Under the pieces are notes generated by a model. It saw nothing but the letters and a program-made list of their open reading frames with translations, was not told the origin of the DNA and did no database searches. Of a stretch of 64,000 nucleotides of DNA, positions 37,692 through 46,309 are shown piece after piece. The position numbers were made by a program, and so were the translations under genes. Source of the stretch: Natronosporangium hydrolyticum. GTDB lineage: Bacteria; Actinomycetota; Actinomycetes; Mycobacteriales; Micromonosporaceae. How positions within the stretch are numbered: position 1 is the stretch's first letter; each line of letters starts with the position of its first letter. Location: the NCBI RefSeq assembly GCF_016925615.1, contig NZ_CP070499.1, forward strand, positions 4,712,001-4,776,000. Reading direction: 5' to 3'.

Positions 37692-40600
37692 CTAGGGTCG
37701 CAGCGCACCTGCGAGCTGATGGAAGTAGTTGTGCTTCGCCCAGGCGGCACGGTCGCCGATGACGTAGAGCCGCCGCTGGGCTCGGCTCGCCGCCACGTTG
37801 ACGAGGTTGACGCTGGCCGCCGCCCAGACCTTGGCCCCGGGGCTGCCCGGGTCTCCGCCAAGGACCAGCACCACCACGGGTGCCTCACGACCCTGGGCGG
37901 TGTGGATGGTGCCGGCCCGCAGCCCGGGATACCTGCTCGGGAGGGCGGCGAGCCGATCTGCCACGGCTCGAAACGGCGAGATCGCGATCACTTGGGACGG
38001 GTCGACGCCGTTGTCCTGAAGGTAGCGAAGCGCCCGCTCCAGCCGGGTGATCTGGTTCTCCTGCAGGTGACTGCCCCGGGTTGGCGCGGGTTCATCGGCC
38101 CAGTGACTGGCTGCGATCAAGGCGCCGGCCGGCGCGTCGAACAGGTCGGGGTCGTCCGGGTCGTCGAGGCGACGGTGCACCCCGCTGACCATGATGCCGT
38201 TGTAGGCGATCTGGTTGCACAGGCTGAACATGGGGTCGTCGCAGCGTCGATGCACCTTCAGCGGTGCGCTGACCCAGACCCGCTGCTGGCCTTGGGTAAG
38301 CGTCGTACCGTACGTCGAAATCCGGTCGGCCAACGTCTGGACGGATGCCAGCGGCGGGATCCATATCGACGAGACGCCGTAGGCACTGGCGATGTCACGC
38401 TGCGCCTTCTGCGGGATCGTCACGACCGGCCGGAGTTGGAGTGGGTCCCCGACAGCTACGACTCGTTGCGCACGCCAGATCGCGCCGGCCGCGGACTGCG
38501 GTGTCGCCTGTCCGGCTTCGTCGATGAACAGCCAGCCGATGGCCTCCCGGCCAACCTGGCCGAACATCCGACCAACGGAGGCGAAGGTCGTGGAGACCAG
38601 GGGCACCACGAGGAAGAACAGCTGCCAGGCGGCCCGCAGCTTCTCGGGCTCCAGCCGATGGGGATGGTTGCCGGCCACGACCTCGACGGCTGCGCGCAGC
38701 CCGTGTGACATGTCGCCGGCGAGGTTGGCGAGGAAGTCCTGGTGAAGTTGCAGCGCGGCGAGGAACAGCTCCGAACGGGCCGTGTCGAGTTCCGCTTCGA
38801 GCCAGGGAGCGTGGAGTTCGCGTTGCTCGCCTAGCCACTCTTCGCCCGGATAGGCTGGACCGTAGCGCGCTCGGTCTTCTCCACAGTGGTTACGGAGCTG
38901 GGCCAAGGAGTCCCTGATCCGCGAGAGCGCGGCGTTGGCAGCGACCTGGTCTGCACGGAGCTGCTCAATCTGACCGCCGAGTCGCTGCGCAGTGGCGGCT
39001 GCCTCCTGCTGGCGCTGCTCAGCTATTCGGAGGTCGTCAGCGATCGGACCGAGTGTGGCGCGCCAGTCGCGGACGGCACGCCCCAGGCTGAATACCGTCT
39101 CGAGGAGACCTGGCCGGACGCCGAGATGCCGGTCGTAGCGGGCGGTAGCCTCGGCCACGAGCGTCGCGGCTCGTTCCAGCACCGGCTTCTGCTCGACCAG
39201 CTGTCGCTCGGCGGTCCGCAACGCCTCGCCGACCTGTCCGACCCGGGCCGCGACCACCGGTTCCTCGCGGACCGCCGCTGCTAGTTGCTGCCTACGCTCC
39301 TCCGCTTGCCGCCCCGCCTCGATGAGCGCATCGACCCGTTGCTCGGCTCGGGCAAAGTCGTCGCGTGCCTGCTGCCAACTCTTGCGCGGCACGGCGCCGT
39401 CGCGCCACTGGGCGAGCCGGGTCTGCATCCGCGGGGCGCTGTCGGCGTCGCGTTCCTTGCTGCGCGGGTCCTGCTTGTCGAACCAGAACGCGGAGTGAAA
39501 GGCGCTACGGTTGCGCTTGTTGCCCAGCCTAGCGGCGACCAGCCCCCATGCCCGTACGGCCGTGCTCTGCGAACCTCCGGTGTTCACTCCGTCGCCGAGC
39601 ACGGCAGAGGCGATGTCGGCGAAATAGTCTGCCTGGTTCTGCCACTGCTCATCGATAGCTTTGGCTGCCGGCATCTCCACAGTCACGTTCTCGACCGCGG
39701 CGTTGTTTGTCGACGCCACGACCATCTCGAAGCCGGTCAGCTCGGTCCGAAGCTGCCGCACGCTGCGCTGGTAGCCGTCGTTCGCACTCCACCGGTAAGT
39801 CGTCTCGGTGAAGGCGTCTTCCGGCCGAGCAAGCCGGGCCAGCCTCCGGGCCCGCTCGACGACGTTGCCTGCCAGGATATCGCGCAGCATGGTCGTCTTG
39901 CCTGTCCCTGGTGGACCGTTGACTCCCATGAGCCCACGGGTGAGTGCCAGGTCGTTCAGCGCCTGATTGACCGCGAACTGTTGGCTCAACGCCAGTCCAT
40001 GGGCGGGGTTGGCCGGCCAACGCCCCTTAGGCAGCCGGCCGAGTTCCACCCCGGCATCGACCGCGCCGGGGGCCGCGACCACATCCACCCGCTCCCCGGT
40101 GTCGAGATGCCGATCATGCGTGAGATAGGCGGCAAGTGCTGTTCCCGCGGCAGGCTGCTTCGCGACATCGGCGCGGACCTTCTCAAGATCATCCAGGTAG
40201 AAGCTGTTGAGGAAATCAAAGTCGATCGCCTCCTCCGCACGTCGCGCCGACACCGCCACCGATTGAATGACGATCCGCTCGGTGGCTAGCTCGCCGACGC
40301 CGGCGATGCCGGACAGCGTGTGCGCGACCGCCAGCAGGTCGCGCAGCGAATCCGCGTCGTAAGCGGGTGATTCGTCCCCGGCGGCCTTACGTCTCTCCCC
40401 CTCATACTCATCGACGGCGAGCGCAAACTTCTGCGCGACATCCGGGAACCCGTCCGCCCACTCCCGACGCCGCAAGCCACCAGCTCCGATCTGCGCGACC
40501 GCCCACAGCGCTGAGGAGAGCACCGCCGACTCGGGAACGAGCCCACCCTGACTGTCGATGAGGAGACCCGCGCAGGCGCTCCGCCCGCCAGGGCGCTCGT

Positions 40601-40901
40601 CGTAGGCGTCAGCATCTTCGCCGAAGGCGCGATGCAACCGCTCGTACGTCGCCTCAAGCTCGTAGACGCCGAGATAGACCGTGTGTTGCCAAACTCGGCG
40701 CGTCCCACCAACCGACTCGGGAGGAGCCATGGTCTCCCATGGCAGCGGATCACCAGGCTTCCATTCAAGGACCTGCCGGTCGGTCGGACGAGCTGCTCGC
40801 GGTGTCGCCTTCGGGACCGGCTGCGGGCTGAACAACTCCAACATCCACCAGAACTGCAAGATCCGCTGCTGATCATCGATCGCCACCCGAGATCCGCTCA
40901 T
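37692..40901 (-). CDS. Large SF1 (Upf1/DNA2-like) helicase with internal coiled coil
   Basis: 1,069 residues. Motif I GVNGPPGTGKTTMLRDIL lies near residue 335, motif Ia at VASTNNAAVEN, motif II as WLFIDEAGQATPQSA, motif III as VAVGDPLQLRPVV, then VHRRCDD, GTIHTAQGREAPVV and NVAASRAQRRLYVIGD. Between Ia and II, about 200 residues are Ala/Arg/Gln/Glu-rich and predicted coiled coil (residues 490-690). The N-terminal 330 residues match nothing I recognise. ATG 40901 (or GTG 40907) lacks a clear ribosome site. Lone helicases of this design occur in phage-defence loci and in RNA metabolism; neither can be chosen here. Confidence 0.8.
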   Translation of the reverse strand: MSGSRVAIDDQQRILQFWWMLELFSPQPVPKATPRAARPTDRQVLEWKPGDPLPWETMAPPESVGGTRRVWQHTVYLGVYELEATYERLHRAFGEDADAYDERPGGRSACAGLLIDSQGGLVPESAVLSSALWAVAQIGAGGLRRREWADGFPDVAQKFALAVDEYEGERRKAAGDESPAYDADSLRDLLAVAHTLSGIAGVGELATERIVIQSVAVSARRAEEAIDFDFLNSFYLDDLEKVRADVAKQPAAGTALAAYLTHDRHLDTGERVDVVAAPGAVDAGVELGRLPKGRWPANPAHGLALSQQFAVNQALNDLALTRGLMGVNGPPGTGKTTMLRDILAGNVVERARRLARLARPEDAFTETTYRWSANDGYQRSVRQLRTELTGFEMVVASTNNAAVENVTVEMPAAKAIDEQWQNQADYFADIASAVLGDGVNTGGSQSTAVRAWGLVAARLGNKRNRSAFHSAFWFDKQDPRSKERDADSAPRMQTRLAQWRDGAVPRKSWQQARDDFARAEQRVDALIEAGRQAEERRQQLAAAVREEPVVAARVGQVGEALRTAERQLVEQKPVLERAATLVAEATARYDRHLGVRPGLLETVFSLGRAVRDWRATLGPIADDLRIAEQRQQEAAATAQRLGGQIEQLRADQVAANAALSRIRDSLAQLRNHCGEDRARYGPAYPGEEWLGEQRELHAPWLEAELDTARSELFLAALQLHQDFLANLAGDMSHGLRAAVEVVAGNHPHRLEPEKLRAAWQLFFLVVPLVSTTFASVGRMFGQVGREAIGWLFIDEAGQATPQSAAGAIWRAQRVVAVGDPLQLRPVVTIPQKAQRDIASAYGVSSIWIPPLASVQTLADRISTYGTTLTQGQQRVWVSAPLKVHRRCDDPMFSLCNQIAYNGIMVSGVHRRLDDPDDPDLFDAPAGALIAASHWADEPAPTRGSHLQENQITRLERALRYLQDNGVDPSQVIAISPFRAVADRLAALPSRYPGLRAGTIHTAQGREAPVVVLVLGGDPGSPGAKVWAAASVNLVNVAASRAQRRLYVIGDRAAWAKHNYFHQLAGALRP

Positions 40902-41166
40902 GTGCACATTCTGTCAATGCTGCTGGATGAGTGACGACGCCGTCCAACCTCGATCGAAGACCGGACCCACCCCGCGAGTTGCCAACTGTCAGCCGCTCGC
41001 GCCACCGACCGGCTCAAGCTGCCCCGACCGGGACCGACCGACCAGCCGCCGATGACTCGCATCGATCGGTGGATGCGCGGCGTCAACCGATCGGCCACCG
41101 GAAATCGATCAACTCGACAGCTGGCCGGTCGAGCCCGGGTCGGCGCCGGACTGCGAGGCTTGGCGC

Positions 41167-42195
41167 ATGACGAATGTGATCGAGCACGGGCGGCTCCGGC
41201 GGGGTACGGGCTGGTTGGCGGTGGCCATGGCCCTCAGCGCGGTGGTGGCATGCGCGCAGGAGCCGCCGGAGACTCCTGAGCCGCCGGAGACCACCAGGGT
41301 GGAGGTCGAGGGTGCGACGCTCGCCTATCAAAGCTTGGGTCCGGCGGAGGCGGAGACAGTGTTGCTGGTCGCCGGCACCGGGATGCAGCTGATCGACTGG
41401 CCGGATGGTCTGGTTGAAGGACTAGTCGATGCGGGCTTCCGGGTGGTCCGCTTCGACAACCGCGACGTGGGGCTCACGAGTATGCCTGGCGAGCTCGAAC
41501 CGATCGACCCGGTCGCGATCGGCGATGCGCTGGAGGCGGGGGAACCTGCCCCGGTGCCGTACACGTTCGACGACCTGGCCGGTGACGCGCTCGGGCTGCT
41601 CGACGCGCTCGACGTGCCACAGGCTCACGTCGTCGGCATGTCGATGGGTGGGGCAATCGCGCAGCTGATCGCGATCGACGCACCGCAACGAGTGGCCTCC
41701 CTGACCCTGCTCGCGGCCGATTCGGGCAATCCCGAGCTGCCCGACGTGGCAGACAACTTCGCTGAACTCCCGCCGCCGCCAGCGCCCGACGATCTCGACG
41801 CGGTGGTCGACTACCGGGTCACCGTTGCCCAAGTGCTGGCCGGACCGGGCTATCCGACCGACGAAGCCACCATACGCGCCCGCGAGCGGGCGGCGGCCGA
41901 CCGTGCTTACGATCCCGAAGCGCGCACCCGACAGGAGGTGATCTCGCTTGTGGGCCATCTGGAGACCGCCGCCTACCGGCTGGCCAACCTGGCGAACATC
42001 GCCGCGCCCACGATGGTGCTGCACGGAACCGATGACCCGCTCGTGCCGGTAGCTGCGGCGTACGATCTGGATGCTGCGATACCCGACTCTGAGCTACAGG
42101 TCATTCCTGGTTGGGGTCACGATCTGCCGGACCAGCTCACCGCCAAGTTCGTCGACGCGATCAGCGCGATCGCTGCCCGGTCGCCGGTGGGTTGA
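41167..42195 (+). CDS. Lipoprotein alpha/beta hydrolase
   Basis: 342 residues. The N-terminus has a basic start, a hydrophobic stretch and a lipobox-like VVAC, so the mature protein is probably tethered outside the membrane. The alpha/beta fold has VGMSMGGAIAQL (nucleophile Ser), an Asp in LHGTDDPLVP and His in IPGWGHDLP, a complete triad. The substrate is unknown. Bases 40908-41166 upstream contain no gene. Confidence 0.85.
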   Translation: MTNVIEHGRLRRGTGWLAVAMALSAVVACAQEPPETPEPPETTRVEVEGATLAYQSLGPAEAETVLLVAGTGMQLIDWPDGLVEGLVDAGFRVVRFDNRDVGLTSMPGELEPIDPVAIGDALEAGEPAPVPYTFDDLAGDALGLLDALDVPQAHVVGMSMGGAIAQLIAIDAPQRVASLTLLAADSGNPELPDVADNFAELPPPPAPDDLDAVVDYRVTVAQVLAGPGYPTDEATIRARERAAADRAYDPEARTRQEVISLVGHLETAAYRLANLANIAAPTMVLHGTDDPLVPVAAAYDLDAAIPDSELQVIPGWGHDLPDQLTAKFVDAISAIAARSPVG

Positions 42196-42249
42196 TCGAA
42201 GGTGTACGCCGGGGCGGCGGCGGGTGGCCGAACCACCGCCGCCCCGGAC

Positions 42250-42800
42250 GCTCTTAACAGATCGGTGGCAGGTGGAAGTGCTCCACTGTCTTCGAACGCG
42301 GCCGCACCTGGGTGCGGACCTGCTGCGCCAAGTGCCCGTTCGCGGAAGCTCGGCGACGGTCAGCCCGATGAGCTGCGGATCAGCGTCGGACTGCTGCGCG
42401 GTGGCGGCGAAGATGGGCAGGACGGCGAGGCGAGCATGGCCAGGGTGATGAAGCGGTGCCAGCCGGTCCAGCCGCGGATCTGGCAGTGGTCCAGGCCGAC
42501 CTAACCCTTTGCCGGTCTGGAATAGTTCCTCGATGCTCCAGCGGGCGCCGGCGACGGTGACGAGGGTGTGCAGCGGCATTGGGCGGCGTGACCAGCACAG
42601 GTAGAAGGCCAGCTCGTCGGCGGTGCGGTTGCGGCGGATGAGTGGCCACCGGTGCTCGTTCGGCTGGCTGGCGGTGGTGATCCAGGCCCATAGGTAGTCG
42701 CGGGGGCGCTCGTCGCGGACTGTCTGACGCCGGGGCGGCCCGGGCCACCGCGTTCGCCTGGATGGCGGCCACGGCCCACGGCGGGTGGAGATCTGGGCCT
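42250..42800 (-). pseudogene. IS701-like transposase remnant
   Basis: Reading leftwards, RRQTVRDERPRDYLWAWITT and GARWSIEELFQTGKGL match the C-terminal part of IS701/IS4-type transposases. Near 42505 one extra G shifts the frame and the protein continues as [20 protein letters not shown]. The N-terminal half and the ends of the element are missing. Dead element. Confidence 0.75.
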
Positions 42801-43021
42801 TACCGTGCACCATCGTCGTCGGGCACCCAGCGCAGGACGTCACCGGGCTGGCAGTCGAGCACCTCGCAGATCGCGTTGAGTGTGGAGAACCGCACGGCTT
42901 TCGCGCGGCCGTTCTTCAGCACCGACACGTTCGCCGGGCTCAGCCCGATTGCGTCGGCGAAGTCCCCGACCGACATCTTCCGCTTCGCGAGAAGCACGTC
43001 GATCTCGACCACGATGGCCAT
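42800..43021 (-). CDS. Small XRE/YozG-like HTH regulator
   Basis: 73 residues, almost only an HTH: LLAKRKMSVGDFADAIGLSP, then NVSVLKNGRAKAVRFSTLNA and EVLDCQPGDVLRW. Its ATG shares one base with the stop of the DUF2975 gene (TGATG), so the two are coupled. Such pairs (membrane protein plus YozG-like repressor) are common in Gram-positive bacteria. It probably binds the palindromes upstream of the pair. Confidence 0.88.
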   Translation of the reverse strand: MAIVVEIDVLLAKRKMSVGDFADAIGLSPANVSVLKNGRAKAVRFSTLNAICEVLDCQPGDVLRWVPDDDGAR

Positions 43022-43518
43022 CAGAGCACGCCGTCCAGCTCCGTCTGCGCGCTCGTCGCGCGATCGACGAGCCGGTGCACCACGAGCATGACCCCGAGCA
43101 GCGCTGCGCCGACCAGGCTGCCCAGCCCGCTGGCCAGCCACAGCCCGAGAGTGTCCATGCCGTCGGTGGGCGACGGGAACTGCCCGAACGTGAAGAACCC
43201 GAACACGCCGACGGTGAGCAGGGTGCCGGCGCCGATCGCCGCGCCGATTGTGATCACCCAGCGCTGCGACCCGGGCCGGAAAAAGGTGCCCGACTGCGCG
43301 CGGAACAGCAGCATCCAGACTGCCGCGAGCGCGACCTGCGCACAGGCGATGAACGCGATGCCGGCCGTCAGGAGCGGGACGCGGTAGGGCTCGTACGGCG
43401 GGAAGAGCTCGGCCTCCGCCGCGGCGATCCCCGGCAGGATCCTGACCTGGGCGAAGAGGCTGATGGACATCCCTAGCGCGATCAGGACGGTGAGTAGGAC
43501 GAAGACTATTCGATTCAT
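43021..43518 (-). CDS. DUF2975 membrane protein
   Basis: 165 residues with four membrane helices (MNRIVFVLLTVLIALGMSIS first; then around residues 47-70, 88-112 and 124-150). It is the DUF2975 partner usually found with a YozG-like HTH protein. The function is unknown; sensing or sequestering the regulator at the membrane is an inference. The ATG at 43518 lies inside a palindrome. Confidence 0.85.
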   Translation of the reverse strand: MNRIVFVLLTVLIALGMSISLFAQVRILPGIAAAEAELFPPYEPYRVPLLTAGIAFIACAQVALAAVWMLLFRAQSGTFFRPGSQRWVITIGAAIGAGTLLTVGVFGFFTFGQFPSPTDGMDTLGLWLASGLGSLVGAALLGVMLVVHRLVDRATSAQTELDGVL

Positions 43519-43575
43519 GTATCGAATATCGCACGTAATCGCTCGATAATCAAGCGGTTTCGCTCGAAAATCGAG
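43507..43575. promoter_or_regulatory. Three palindromes at the DUF2975/HTH promoter
   Basis: TATTCGAT-N6-ATCGAATA (43507-43528) spans the DUF2975 start codon. CTCGATAATCAAG (43542-43554) and CTCGAAAATCGAG (43563-43575) follow exactly 21 bp apart, two helical turns. This is a good repeated operator for the co-encoded HTH protein. The rest, 43576-43864, contains nothing I can support. Confidence 0.65.
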
Positions 43576-43864
43576 TCTCCACGGTGCGTCCCCGTGGCGC
43601 GCCCTAGATCAACGGGGAAGGGGGCCACCCGCCGCGGCGGGGCCGCACGGGCTGCGGCTGAGCCGCTCGCACCCGCACCGTGCGGAGGCGAGCCGGGCCG
43701 GGCACGCCGGCAACAGCCTTGACCCGGCCATCCACAGGCCGGAAGTCTCAACCGGCGCGAAGCAGCTGTGCCCCTGGGCAGCCACCGAGGCGGCCCAACT
43801 CTTCTTGGTTCAGTCGCTTCTCGACGTCAGGCGACAGGTCCTCTCGGGACAGGCCCCTGAAGTC

Positions 43865-44320
43865 TCAAACCAGCCGTTCGTCTCGGAGGGCCCGGGATGT
43901 GGTTCTCCCGATCGCGGCCATCTGCCGGTTGTCCGCCGAATGCGCCAGGAATACCAGGGCGAAGGCGGCTGCCCAGGCTCGTGCGCGAAGAACGAGTTCG
44001 CCGTCGACGTGCGTCGCGGTCGAGGCGTAGGCGGACCAGAAGCCTTCGCGAACGTGGCTGGGCAGGAACATCCATACCACCGCCAAGTCCGTCGCAGGAT
44101 CGCCAGAGGTGACGTCGCCGAAGTCGATGATGGCCCGGACCCGCCCGTCGTGCACGAGGAGGTTGGCTGGGTGAAGATCCCCGTGCAGCCACGCAGGCGG
44201 GCCCGCCCACCTGCGTGCTGAACGTCCGGCCTCCAGCGCCTCGAGCAGGTGCGTGATGTCCTCGGCGCGTGCCACCGCGGACGCGTTGCGGCTGTCGACG
44301 TATTCACGGTCAGCCAACGG
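43865..44320 (-). pseudogene. Aminoglycoside-phosphotransferase family fragment
   Basis: About 150 residues of the C-terminal lobe: WLHGDLHPANLLVHDGR (catalytic HGDLHPxN) and IIDFGDVTSGDPATDLAV (metal-binding DFG-like Asp). The N-terminal ATP-binding lobe is absent; upstream the frame runs into the out-of-frame recombinase remnant. It was probably a small-molecule kinase (APH/ChoK superfamily) cut by a recombination event. Confidence 0.7.
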
Positions 44321-44757
44321 CACGCCACGGCTGTTCGGGTCGCTGGGTGTCTCGGTGGCGAGGTCTGGGTGGCTAGGGTCTTCGCGTATCGCAGGGTGCT
44401 GTGGATTCGGAGGCCGAACAGGTCGCCGGCGGTGGCCTGGATCTCGTCGAGAATGCGGTCCTCGCGTAGCCGGTGCGCGAGGATGCCGAGCCTGTCGTCC
44501 ACCCACGAGTAGGCGAACTGCATCATGCGGTTCGCCGTGATGTGGTTGATGAATACGTACGGGTTGGCGGTTGCTGGCCATCGCTTTGCGCGGAACTCCA
44601 GGTAAGTGTTGAGCCTCGCGCGGGCTTCATCGGCGAGCAGGATGACCAGGCCGTCAGCGTGGAGGCGGCCGTCACGGATGTCGGTTATCTGAAGGGTGCG
44701 TAGTTGTCTGGGCCGCAGACCGTGGAAGATCATCAGGCCGGCCAACGCTCCACGCGC
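44300..44757 (-). pseudogene. Tyrosine-recombinase remnant
   Basis: In one frame, GLMIFHGLRPRQLRTLQITD contains the first catalytic Arg region (G-LRxxEL type), followed by NPYVFINHITANR and LREDRILDEIQATAGDLFGL, the C-terminal pattern of a family of actinobacterial integrases. The segment is truncated at both ends and its end meets the phosphotransferase fragment. It lies 60 bp from the left att copy, so it may come from an earlier element. Confidence 0.6.
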
Positions 44758-44816
44758 TGGGTCGTCGCTGTCCAGGGATGTGGGACCGCGTTCTTGCTGG
44801 TCAGGGCCTACATTTT

Positions 44817-44842
44817 GTGGAGCTGAGGGGATTCGAACCCCT
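44817..44842 (+). other. Left att core (copy of tRNA-Ala 3' end)
   Basis: 26 bases identical to 63518-63543, including GAGGGGATTCGAACCCCT (T-arm). The rest of the tRNA is absent, so this is an integration scar. Bases 44758-44816 and 44976-45248 hold no supported gene. Confidence 0.88.
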
Positions 44843-44889
44843 AAACTCCAGCGCTCCCGAAGATCATCCGAAACCGGACGGATCAGCCG

Positions 44890-44975
44890 CCTGACCAGGG
44901 CGAACGCTCGCAACGTCTCTCGACCTCTCGCGGCACCTTCTGACCCCGGTTGTACTGGATCTGTACTTGTGGATC
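44890..44975 (+). repeat. Left att arm repeats
   Basis: GCCTGACCAGGGCGAACG (from 44889) is the inverse of a sequence in the right arm (63491-63508). GTTGTACT-N4-CTGTACTTGT lower down is a direct match to the sequence just after the integrase gene (63453 onward). Both are also found, more or less changed, at 48015-48095. They look like integrase arm-binding sites. Confidence 0.65.
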
Positions 44976-45248
44976 ATGGACTATGGCCCAATCGTCCCGA
45001 ACTTCCGGCCCTTTGATTCGGCTGGCGTCCAACGCGAGGTCAACCGCCCTGTGCGGTGGCCGGACTGCTCCTCGTGGTCGGGTCGGTTGCTCTACCCGGC
45101 TGCTGTAAAGCAGCTTAGTAGGGGTCGGAGAGGGCGGACGGCCTTTCGCGACAGGTGGTCTCAACTCGGCTTGGGAGCCCGCACCGATTTGGGCCCGCGG
45201 TTGCTGCCCGCTCAGGGACTGCTGGGCCGAGCACGATCGGCCCGTTCA

Positions 45249-45572
45249 TCAGGTGTACCTCAACAACCGGTCTCGCCACTCCTGAAGCTCCGGCAGCACC
45301 CCTCTGGCATCCCCGTCCTCTGCAGCGCTCTCGATCACCTCAAGTAGCTGCCGGACCTCGTCGGTCGAGGGGCGAAACTGCGAGTCGAGCCCCGCGATGG
45401 TGACTTCGACCTCAAGTCCACCTATGCCAAGGTCAGGTTCACGGTCGCTCGCTGGCACCAAAGTCACCTTGGTATCGGGCGGAGTGTTGCTCGCGCGTGC
45501 GAGATCAACGAATTGGTAAAGGTCACCGAAGGTGAGTGAGTCATCAATCTCGACGCGCGCGCGGACTGCCAT
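45249..45572 (-). CDS. Hypothetical protein
   Basis: 107 residues if started at ATG 45572 (MAVRARVEIDDSLTFGDLYQ). It is acidic and soluble, with no recognised domain and no signal peptide or membrane segment. The open frame extends to 45668 but the extra part lacks a plausible ribosome site. Cargo between the two att-like copies. Confidence 0.5.
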   Translation of the reverse strand: MAVRARVEIDDSLTFGDLYQFVDLARASNTPPDTKVTLVPASDREPDLGIGGLEVEVTIAGLDSQFRPSTDEVRQLLEVIESAAEDGDARGVLPELQEWRDRLLRYT

Positions 45573-45799
45573 GTGAGGATGGTGCCACATCTTACTGAAG
45601 GACTCTAGTGCTACCCCCAGTAGCACACTGTGTACCCAGAGATGTCGGTCCGTCCGATAGGGGCTCATCCGTCAAGGCAGCGTTGACGGGCTCCATACGG
45701 CCGGCTCGCGTCGAGTCGCTATCCCCCTACTGTCGACTAGCTGGTCGGGCATACCCAAGGGTGGTGTGGTTCAGACTGTCCCAGTTGTACCGTCTGATC

Positions 45800-46168
45800 A
45801 TGGCATGGATAGTTTGCGGAAACGAGGCTTGTGGGCGCGCTCTTCGCGCGGACGAGAACCCGTGCCCGGGGTGCGACGGTCGAGATCGACACATCGTTGA
45901 CCAAGAGAGTGTTCTGGTGATTCGTGAGGAGGTTCGAGTCAGGAAGCGCGACGCGCCGGCTGGGCAGGTGAAGCCGTATGAGGAGGTCACGGATCGCACC
46001 GTATGGAATGGCGAGCGGGGCCGGTTGGAGCGTCGCGTCATAGTCATCGACCGAAGAAACAACAAGTACTCGCAGACGTGGTACAGCCTCGACACTGGCG
46101 AGGTGACCTTCGCGAAGAGCGGGGACCTGAGTGATCCCGGGATGCATGGGAAGAGCGCACGACGCTGA
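45800..46168 (+). CDS. Hypothetical protein with N-terminal zinc ribbon
   Basis: 122 residues. MAWIVCGNEACGRALRADEN followed by PCPGC gives four Cys as C-x4-C and C-x2-C, a likely zinc ribbon. The C-terminal half is beta-rich (VTDRTVWNGERGRLERRVIV) and unknown. It ends about 90 bp before the insertion point of the IS. Function unknown. Confidence 0.55.
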   Translation: MAWIVCGNEACGRALRADENPCPGCDGRDRHIVDQESVLVIREEVRVRKRDAPAGQVKPYEEVTDRTVWNGERGRLERRVIVIDRRNNKYSQTWYSLDTGEVTFAKSGDLSDPGMHGKSARR

Positions 46169-46309
46169 CGAAACTGAACACCCCCTCGGGCTCGCCAGAG
46201 CACGCGTGGCCGGTTCGCCATCCCGTCGCCGTCGGACGCACGCCAGTGGAGCCGGGTCCTGGCCCAATGCCGTTAAGGTAGGGGCGTTTTTCGAGGTCAG
46301 CGCGGTGGG

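Noticed and set aside
45080-45120. A tRNA D-arm-like sequence on the minus strand
   Set aside because: The anticodon and T arms are missing and no cloverleaf can be drawn.
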